A DNA stretch of 64,000 nt, from NCBI RefSeq assembly GCF_037126465.1, contig NC_088202.1:30798213-30862212 (forward strand), in the 5' to 3' direction. This stretch comes from Ornithodoros turicata (taxonomy: Eukaryota; Arthropoda; Arachnida; Ixodida; Argasidae). The notes below the pieces were generated by a model. That model saw only the letters and a program-made list of their open reading frames with translations, made no database searches and was not told the DNA's origin. A program made the translations under genes and the position numbers. Positions 56,270 through 64,000 of this stretch are shown here, in pieces. How positions within the stretch are numbered: the stretch's first letter is position 1; every line of letters starts with the position of its first letter.

Positions 56270-56790
56270 ATGGACGGACGCCTGAATGAAAGGTAAGCAG
56301 ACAAACGTATGATGCATGTCAGTGATCAGACGTTTAATACTGTCACCTAACTGTGTGCATGGAGGTACGCCTTGCCCCGTATTACATCACTTTCTGCCGG
56401 TTATCAGTCATGATCTGGTTGATGATTCTGCGTGGCGTTACTTGTTGCGTTTTGTTCCGCTATTTGAATGTGTCTGATGTTTAATACACTGGTGTGCATG
56501 AAAAGGAAAACAGCGTGCATCGCGTACGCAGGGCTCCTCCAATTTTGGCATTAGGCGCGTAACGCTGGCATGTCTTACAGAGCGTATTCAGCCAATTAAC
56601 GTTGCCTGTGCTCGAGTTTACCATATTATTAACAGGTTCCCTTGTCTTTTTTTCGTTTTCATTCAGACACCGACAGCTGTTCGTGGCCCTGCGATCCACG
56701 AGCATGTGGCCATTGTCACCAGAAATTCGACAGTTGTGCTGGGATGAAGCGGATGGCTTCTGCGACTCATCACGTGCTATATATGTATAA
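56270..56790 (+). CDS. Candidate small two-exon gene, 48 residues
   Basis: CDS join(56270..56292, 56667..56790). Exon 1 encodes MDGRLNE plus two bases of an Arg codon and ends at the donor AG|GTAAGC. Exon 2 follows a strong acceptor (TTTTCGTTTTCATTCAG) and encodes HRQLFVALRSTSMWPLSPEI, then RQLCWDEADGFCDSSRAIYV-stop. AATAAA at 56954. The phase joins cleanly across the intron. No known domain. It may be a small protein or a non-coding transcript with a chance frame. Confidence 0.35.
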
Positions 56791-56959
56791 TAATATCTAC
56801 TTTCTCCAAACCGAATAGGTTCCCTTAAGGATTGTATAATATGATAGTCACGCTTTCTGTTGCTCGGCACTATTTATTCTGCAGTATTTTGTAGTAATCG
56901 TGTAGATTTACTTGCATTCAAATGTTGCTTCTTGTTTATATGTTTACCGTGTCAATAAA

Positions 56960-58709
56960 TTTGTACATGTGAATTCCTTCGTCTTCTGGATATTCATTTT
57001 CTGCTTATCGAGAATATTAGCAGATGGCCTGGCGAAGCGCTCGGAACAGGGGGGAGGGAGAGAGAATTCGAGTGAGAGGCTGTGGAGAGGGCACGCGGCG
57101 CACATGCGCAGTTCGATCAGCCAGCGCGCGCTTTTTGGCGCCGTTTTCCGGCTATTTTGTCGTGATTCGTTACGGATGATCACGTGGTCAAGGGGGGCGG
57201 TGGTTTTCGTGGCGAAACTGTGGAAGCTACAGCTGCACTCCACTGGCTACACCTCTGGCTGGTTTTGGCGGGAATGGTCCTGCTGAGCCCTTGCTCTCCT
57301 CGTTGCAGTTCACTGATTCATGCAGTAGTCCGTTCGCTTCGGACTGTTCGAGGCAGAATGTTTGTGTGGTTGTGCAAGTGAGGCTCACTGAGGCTGAGTG
57401 ATCCGTTCGCGAGTGAGGTTGGTTGGGTTGTGCGCTGTGTTCCTGTGGCTCACTGCCTCGTTTTCTTATCCGTTCGCTTCACGCCGTTGGCGAGGGAATA
57501 ATTTTCTGTCTGGCTCGGTGATTAATGGTGTGATTCGTTCTCTTCGGGTTATTCCGAGACCGTTCGTTCGCTCTTCGTGGCGTGATCCACGGAATGGTCT
57601 GGCCGCTCCTGATCGTGAGAGTGGGAAAGGGACTTCAATTGGTTTGCTCACGTTTGGTGTTCCTCGGCTGATCCTTCACGGGGGACGGATCAGTTCGGCG
57701 GCTAGCGAGTTACCTAGCTCATTGAGCGGTCTTAATTACGCTAGAAACCTTGGCGCGTCTATTCAAAAGTGGGTAAGCAGCAGATTATCATAAGCAGAGA
57801 GAACCAGAGCAACGTGCAGCTGGCGGAAGCCCGCCGCTCTTCTCTTGACCTGTCTCTTTATAATTAATGTGAGACATCGGTCACGTGCCCTGATGACGTC
57901 GTCGCGTCACGTGGTGTTGTGACGTCAGAGAATCACTGAAGGAATCTTTTGAATGAATCATTAAAACGAACTGGATCAAATGAATCGATTCAGAGTCATT
58001 TTGCCGATCACTAGATTGAAGTTCATTAGTTCATCATTTTACATATGGGTTCCGCAATGACAGGTTGCCGTTCTGTCTATGGCCGACTCTCTCCTGTAGC
58101 CTCACTCAGGTCCCCAATACTTCCTATTCTTTGGCACTCGCTTCTAACACGCTGCGAGTGGAATGTTACACAGTATGACAACTGTTCTGAAGTGGGGTTG
58201 TTGGTACGCATAAACATCGTAACAGTGCACGAAACAAGGACGAAGCAGAATGGAGACACACGACTCGCTGCCGGAAGAGATAGAATATTTGACATCCCGT
58301 CCACAGCTTTGTTATCTATATGAACAAGGAGGAATGAATTGTATTACCTTTACAAACACGTGTCATGTGATATTGAAATGTCTCTGGTTGAGAGTGCAGC
58401 GAATCGTGTGTCTCCGTACTGCTTCGGCCTTGTCTCGTGCACTGCTACGATGTTTAATCTTTCGACACATTATGCATGCTTCCTTTAAGTGTACTACTAC
58501 GAAAATATAAAAAAAATTGCAGCCTATGCTACTTGTAGCTCCTCCCTCACTGCTGCCACCGTGACCCCTGTCTGCTACTGTGTTTGTGGCTACTAATACT
58601 GCGTCGCCTGCAGAGTCTGCAGTGGACACAATTTTAAACGAGCTACACTGCTCACGAAAGTGCTACACATCTCCTTTGCCTACGTATCACCGAGCAGAAT
58701 GTTACACAC
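56960..58709. other. Unassigned, GC-rich part with open frame 57398-57793
   Basis: A 131-codon plus-strand frame (VGLCAVFLWLTASFSYPF hydrophobic start, then Ser/Arg-rich) has no recognised domain and looks like retroelement leader or UTR sequence. TGATGACGTCG and GTGACGTCAG (CRE-like) lie at 57890-57930. TGAATC-rich sequence follows at 57930-58020. The SPPL2 last exon and 3' UTR may lie here but were not found. Confidence 0.3.
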
Positions 58710-61700
58710 GGGTATTCCATTCCAGATTTCTCGCAGGTGACCCCTATACCAAGCCAGGCATATGACAGGAATCAGGGTGGCGGGCACCAAGTAGATAAGT
58801 GCTGGCTGGGCTCCGTCCATGAAGTACAGGCCCACATATGTCGCTCCGAGTCCGATACCGTAAACTGTAACAATAAAATTTACAAACAATATTAGGTCGT
58901 ACGGAACCTTTTACCAATCGGTAACACAAATCAAACGCGATAGCCTTCAGATTAGGGCTTGAAACACACACGTTCATATGTTCTATGCCTTGCAGTAGGT
59001 CAAATCGAGCAAAATCGAGCGAACCGGTAAATGTAGATTGAAGTAGAAGCCTCAGGTCGGCAGTTGCCGGTACCTGAAAAAAAGAAAAGGTGCCTGCCGA
59101 CCCGGGACTTCTGCTTCGATATTGCTTGGCATACACGCGTTGTAACAACATATGGTCCTGTATTCCCCAATACGTTGTGCAGTTTAGGAAAACTGCTCTC
59201 TAATGCGTTTATCAACGGCGCAAGTACAAATCAGTAAACAAAAATACATTATTTTGACGGCTCCATACGCAAGGTGGTCAGTCACTGACCACGGGTTTGA
59301 ACAGCAAGCAGAAATAATCAACATGTTTTGCTCACAGGTTAAGGCAGTTAAGTAGTAAAGATATCCGCCAGCAAAGATGAGGTCGAAGCCAAGACAATAT
59401 GAAACGAGGATGCCTATCAAGGAAATTGTAAATGGTGAAGTCAACAACGCTTCCCTAAAAGGGTTTTTTGCCATAACCTCACCTGGAGCAAGAATATCAC
59501 CGTAGCCCATGAAGGAGTACCCTTGTAAGCAAACGGACAGAGCCCTTGTGCTGAGGTAAGGAACTCGTATGGAAACTGGAGGCGTCTCTGCTGAACCGCC
59601 TCCTGTAGCTACATGGACCATGACGCTTTCCCCGCCCTGTGTCAAACATGTAATGTTAAATGTTGGGTAAGGTAACAAAGTGCAAGTGCAACATGACATG
59701 ATTCTGAGTTGCTAACATGATTGAGTAGCTTAATATAAGAGCTGTCGTGTACGGCATAAGGTGAACGTGTCTCTCTGTTTGAAACCTACTGCATACTCTA
59801 AAGTAATTGTTCGGAGGCTGGAGCATACAAAGGGATAAACACAACACAAGCCTCAAGTGCCTGGGGACAGGACAGCTACATCAAGATGACATCGGCGACG
59901 CCAACTGGGAGAACTTCCTGACCCGCAGATAAGACTTTCGTTCAAGACTTGCGTTAGCACTAGAGTCCTCGTGAGGCAAGGATCGCGGCGTGGTCTGTCT
60001 GAAGCCACAGCGCGGCGCGCATGCGCGGTGTGTGGAGAGTGAAGGAGAGTTCGCGACGTGGCACGTGGCGCCGGCCGGTATTGCCGAATTTGGGGAAAGT
60101 GGTTAAATTCAGCGGATTTCGGTGTCTGTCTAACGCAAAAATTGTGTATTTAGGATTAGCGAATTTTTTGGTGACACGGATATTCCTTCTGAAGTCAGGA
60201 AGAATCGTGACTTCCATCCCGATGACTACAAGCTCTCGCGAAGAATAATACCTTTTGCCAGCCAAGCCCCCCCCCCCCCCCAATATCCCTGAGGACCTGT
60301 GATACGAAACTGAAACCGAAACAGGATCAACAACAACAGCTAATGCAATCCACCAGCCAGGCTGACCGCAGCCCTGCCCAGCCTACCGGCGACACCACAA
60401 GATCAAGTGACCAGTTTCCCTAACCACTTATCATTTTTATATTCCTTCAAACTAGTCTGTGCGTCTAGATTTTCGCCAGTGGTGTCCTTGAAACACCTGC
60501 CCTGTTTTGAAAGGGACTTGGCGGGCCTGAACCTGCTCAGAATTTTTTTTTAAATCGATAAAAAACCCAGTGCGAAGGTAAAATAATGGGACGAGACGAA
60601 TACAGACAAAGCGACGAAACAGCATGACTGCAACCATAAGAGTTTATTTCCTCAGAATGCTGCTCAGAATTATGCTCAGAATGCTGCTCAGGGTCAATCA
60701 CATGTGTTACGGAGCGTTCAAGCGCTCCATCGTGCTCCGTACACCGTGCAGTTTCTTTTCTGCTCTACACAGCGCTAGTTTCTTTGAGCTGTTTCCAGTT
60801 TGCCCCATTTCTGACGCGCCGCGTGGACATGTCTTCGTTTTCTCTTGAACTGAGGATTTTATCGTGTTTAGGATGGACTACAGATGCATGCATTTTCCAA
60901 AATGCCTCCTAAGTACGACCAGAAGTAAAGAGCTGGGAGATGCTTCCATCATACAAGGGATGGCTGCGTCTCGTTAAAGACACAAGGTCCCATTGCGTCT
61001 ATTGCTAGTGTGAGATTTATGCGAGGCTGTCAGACATAAAGAAGCATAGCAAGTCGGAAAAACACGAGAAGGCATAGGAACCTTTTGCAAGCAATAAACA
61101 AACCATCATTACGTTCGGTGCCTCCGATGAGAAAACCAGAGAAAGTTCAGGATGGGCTCCGAATTTCATTTACTTTAGCTCATTCTGATATATCCATTCA
61201 GACTCGGTTTGTCATGCCGTCCAGCACACTCATTCGCTGAAACATCTATACGTCTATACGCTATCTACGTCTATCACGATTGTTTCATAACGTGCGACGA
61301 ACAAAAAGGGTACAGTAGCGGCAGCGACTTTTTTAGCGACCTTCAGTTTCAATTTTAGCGACTTTTAGCGACTTTTCGGCACGCCAATAGCGACTTCCTG
61401 TGAATGAGACTTGGCAACACTGGCGTCGGCAGTACTAGGCAGTGTAGCTGTAGCGGTCGACTGGTTCGGACGTGTCTGCTAGAGCGCGGCATGCGTTATG
61501 AAAGCAGTGCGAAGGAGCACCCTCTACTACGCAAGCAAGCAAGCAAGCGGTGGCGAAAGAAGACTGACCCTACGAGACGCCACCGCCTAGCTGAATCGGA
61601 GGAAGCCCGAAAGGCTCGTTTGGCTGCGAATGCTGTCTTGCGTTAGCGTTGTGTAGTGTCCTGTGAAGGGTTGCGTAGCGTTGGCGAACGGTCGTTGAAG

Positions 61701-63041
61701 GGTTGTGTAACGTTGTGGAGGGAATTCCCAAAGGGTTTTCAAGTTTTAATGCTAACGCATTTCCGTAGCATCCACCAATGGATCGACCATGTTCGTGTGC
61801 GTGTGTGTGTGTGTAATAGCCCGTGTGGGATTTGGATTGGAACTTGTTAAGGGCTTTGCGGGAACTTGAACTGTTTCTATTACAGCCCCTGTGGCAACGA
61901 TATCTTGAGATGGTGTATATGTGAGCATCGTATTAATGTAGTTTTTTTTTTATGACATGGTTTAGTAAATTTAATTTGTTGAGTTTGCGCATGTGTCGAG
62001 TCTCGTGTCATTTGCATGTCTAACCGTTCTTCCCCAACGCTCCGACTGTGTCAACAACAACCTAGTCAGGGAGGATCCACTCTACGGACTCCGTGACATA
62101 AATAATTATTATGTTATAATTATCTATGTCACGTGTTAGGTGACGTGACATGTCATGTTATTTGTGTAATACTAATTATTTATGTCACGGAGCGGAAGCC
62201 TCCCTGACCAGGTTGTTGTTGACAAAGTCGTAGCGTTGAGCAAGAGTGGTCACACATGTAGATGACACGAGACTTGACATAACTAAATTTACTAAAACGT
62301 GAAATACAAGCACAACTGCATCCGTACGATGTTCACAGGTATATCATCTCAAGCTACACACAGGCTATGGTACACTTTCTAGAACGAGTTGCCACACAGG
62401 CTCTAGTAGAAACGGTTCAATTTGCCGATGAGGTCTTAACAAGAGGCTTTAACCGGCAATCGACAGATGAGTGGTTCAAATCCCACCGCTGTCTAGCTTT
62501 TTCAACGACTGCCTTATTTCAACGCATACTAAAGGCGGCTTCACCGGTCGACCTGGAGGAAGAAAATCCTGCACGGGGCTAGCTCAATCCGAATCCGCTA
62601 GCGAAAAAACAATTGCCCTCCAGTAAAGGGCGTGGTGGAAGTAACTGCGCACATCCGGCAAACTTGGCCAGCTTGCTTTGAGCCGCAAGGGTGCGTGTAT
62701 GACGGCAGTTTCGATCGAATCCGAGCGTTTTCTACGTAGGAAGAAAGAAAGCGCCGTCGTAGACATAGCTGATCTGAAACGACCGGTGAAACACGGGAAT
62801 CTTCTCCGGATCGACCAGTGAAGCAGCCCAGCAAAATGGTCACTTCAGGTCGAGCAGTGGGATTCACCATACAGCTACGTAGAGATGCTGGAGCGATTAC
62901 ATCGAGAGGTCGTGCTGTGTCTATTCCGCCTGCTTCTATGTAGACACATAAGATAACAAGACTCACTTTTGTCAGGTAAGGCGTGATGAAGACGAAGAAC
63001 ACATCGTAGAAGAATACAAGCACAAGGAAGGTAGTGATGAC
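58710..63041 (-). CDS. SPPL2: Signal peptide peptidase-like 2 (SPPL2-type), four internal exons
   Basis: Minus-strand exons: 62967-63041, 59483-59636, 59336-59413 and 58710-58864 (last donor less certain). Phases agree across all three junctions, and every intron has GT/AG ends. The exons encode, in order, VLVFFYDVFFVFITPYLTK (catalytic YD), GGESVMVHVATGG...FMGYGDILAPG (catalytic GxGD), ILVSYCLGFDLIF...YYLTALT, and FYGIGLGATYVGL...GAQPALIYLVP (PAL motif). YD, GxGD and PAL in that order define the presenilin/SPP family. Continuation after PAL and the loop sequence favour SPPL2 over SPP. The enzyme cleaves type II membrane protein stubs in the endosome/lysosome or Golgi membrane. Earlier exons (lumenal domain, first membrane segments) lie beyond the right edge; the C-terminal tail is not identified. 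Introns carry repeats. Confidence 0.88.
58865..59335 (-). other. SPPL2 intron 3
   Basis: From donor CCT|GTGAGC at 59335 to acceptor TTGTTACAG at 58865. No element recognised inside. Confidence 0.6.
60893..61185 (+). pseudogene. Transposase N-terminal zinc-finger remnant (BED-like)
   Basis: The plus-strand frame reads SWEMLPSYKGWLRLVKDTRS, HCVYC, then CEIYARLSDIKKHSKSEKHE, with CxxC...HxxxxxH spacing as in BED-type fingers of hAT-like transposases. TAG stops interrupt it after HCVYC and after EKA. No catalytic domain follows. Confidence 0.5.
61320..61422. repeat. hAT-like terminal region with AGCGACTTTT repeats
   Basis: TTTAGCGACTTTTAGCGACT units end in CTTGGCAACACTG, whose complement CAGTGTTGCCAAG is a hAT-like terminus. 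Probably belongs with the transposase remnant just upstream. The other terminus was not found. Confidence 0.4.
61404..61646 (+). other. Arg/Ala-rich open frame in SPPL2 intron
   Basis: The end of the frame (RHRLAESEEARKARLAANAV) is a charged helix of a type frequent in transposon-encoded proteins. No other support; not called as a gene. Confidence 0.2.
61823..62488. repeat. Large imperfect palindrome in SPPL2 intron
   Basis: Arms of about 280-330 bp. The inner core is TGTCAACAACAACCTAGTCA facing TGACCAGGTTGTTGTTGACA, with CTCCGTGACATAAATAATTA facing TAATTATTTATGTCACGGAG. Outward are TTTAGTAAATTTA / TAAATTTACTAAA and GAACTGTTTCTA / TAGAAACGGTTC. The right outer end carries a tRNA-box-B-like GGTTCAAATCCCACC. 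Either a foldback transposon or two SINE copies inserted head to head. Confidence 0.6.
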
Positions 63042-64000
63042 CTGTGAAGACGAGTTCGGACCCTTGTTAAAGTGCCACTACGGACTCAATCTCGTGTCTC
63101 CAGAGTCCTACCAAAGTTATGTTACTGAAATCGTCTTGTCTCACTTTACATTCCTGCAAAATATTTTGGCTCTACGTGACGCGAAATCTAGAGAAAATTA
63201 ATTTTTAGTTTGAGAACTGACGTCATGTTAGGCTCCGATGGAGTGCCCGCCTCTCGTCAAGCAACGTTGTTGCCCTTAGCGTCTTCCGGTGGGCTCACAT
63301 TTTGCACTCCGTTAGCGGAGCCCCACGTGACATAAAAGATGACTCCGACCTTCGAGAAAATACAAGGAGGGAGAAGACATATCCCCCATTTTCCCCGCTT
63401 TCGGTCAGAGTCACGTGACTTCTCCACCACGTGACGCTCCCTGGTCGCCGGCGTCGTTGCTAGGAGACGAGTGCTCTCTCCACAACATGACATCATTGCA
63501 ATTGATTATGATTGCGTTGAATTGAATTGTGCTTATTCTTACGTCACCCCCTCCTGGTGTCATCGAAGCTTGTGGAGGCTCAGCAGTTCTTCAAATATTG
63601 ACAGAAATGCACAGCGCTCGTAAACAGGATTGAAATTTCGCCCATAGAATCCTTGAGGCATCTTGTTTTCATGGACTAAATAAAAAAAAAAAACGCTGTT
63701 TTCCGAGTCCGGAGTAGTACTTTAACTCCGTGCCAGACTAATTATCTGTACTACCCTTGCACATCGCCACTAACTACATCATGCCCGCGAATAGCAGAGA
63801 ATACAGCTAGTGCTAGCCCGGTAGGCTACTGAGTCTACCATACCAAATCAAGAGATAAAATTCTGAGTCACACACGCTGTCATTGGTTCCGCTTTGCACA
63901 GTAACTTGACGGTTACGTTACTAACGGTATACTAAACCTCGCTAACATTATTAATAATAATTCTTGGCTTTACGTCGCGAGCACACTATCATCCCTATAC
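63042..64000. other. SPPL2 upstream intron or unassigned
   Basis: Upstream of the 63041 acceptor on the minus strand; presumably intron. CACGTGAC/GTCACGTG motifs are frequent at 63320-63440. No further SPPL2 exon recognised to the window edge. Confidence 0.4.

Larger units (their letters stand above)
59637..62966 (-). other. SPPL2 intron 1 (3.3 kb, repeat-rich)
   Basis: From donor AAA|GTGAGT at 62966 to acceptor GACACAG at 59637. Contains a transposase-derived zinc-finger remnant (60893-61185), AGCGACTTTT repeats with a GGCAACACTG end (61320-61422), and a large imperfect palindrome (61823-62488). A poly-C run lies at 60267-60280. Confidence 0.6.

Noticed and set aside
56481..56870. 129-codon minus-strand frame
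   Set aside because: It is antisense to the better supported plus-strand two-exon structure and shows no domain.
57398..57793. 131-codon frame as a secreted protein
   Set aside because: Hydrophobic start but no plausible cleavage site followed by an ordered domain; GC-rich context and composition resemble retroelement leader sequence.

Overview
The window is chelicerate nuclear DNA, most likely from a tick. This is an inference from three things: a short two-exon glycine-rich secretory gene family, a tRNA-derived SINE of the kind known from ixodid ticks, and LINE 3' ends with the AATAAATATAT-plus-poly-C tails common in tick genomes. Genes are sparse, have introns, and sit in a dense nest of transposons. 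There are no bacterial features, no CRISPR array and no rRNA.

Layout. 1.0-2.5 kb: Penelope-like remnant split by a CACTG-ended DNA element. 2.9-3.5 kb: TTAA-flanked MITE. 4.5-6.1 kb: LINE pieces and a foldback. 6.96-17.29 kb: a large inverted duplication whose arms each carry one intact glycine-rich gene, convergently oriented, with a mariner copy in the spacer. 20.5-27.4 kb: hairpin, SINEs, decayed gypsy element with a CACTG-like insertion, LINE fragments. 27.58-27.96 kb: third glycine-rich gene. 29.6-30.7 kb: long-TIR element. 32.9-34.2 kb: SINE and hAT MITE. 37.2-38.2 kb: GGGGCAAGATG-ended element. 39.93-44.82 kb: complete, young but damaged gypsy retrotransposon inside a SINE. 48.7-51.7 kb: 3-kb TTAA long-TIR element containing a hAT MITE. 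53.6-54.75 kb: Penelope-like element with inverted terminal repeats. 55.8-56.8 kb: possible divergent pair of small genes. 58.7-63.0 kb: four exons of a signal peptide peptidase-like 2 (SPPL2) gene on the minus strand, with repeats in its introns.

How it fits together. The recognisable host functions are an intramembrane aspartyl protease (SPPL2) and small secreted glycine-rich peptides. The peptides have a signal peptide, very few charged residues (three Arg, no Lys/Asp/Glu in two of the mature forms) and a C-terminal Gly that could be an amide donor. Their coding exons are far better conserved between the two duplicate copies than the surrounding DNA. Most remaining sequence is transposon-derived or unrecognised. 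All alignments, splice sites and repeat boundaries were made by eye.
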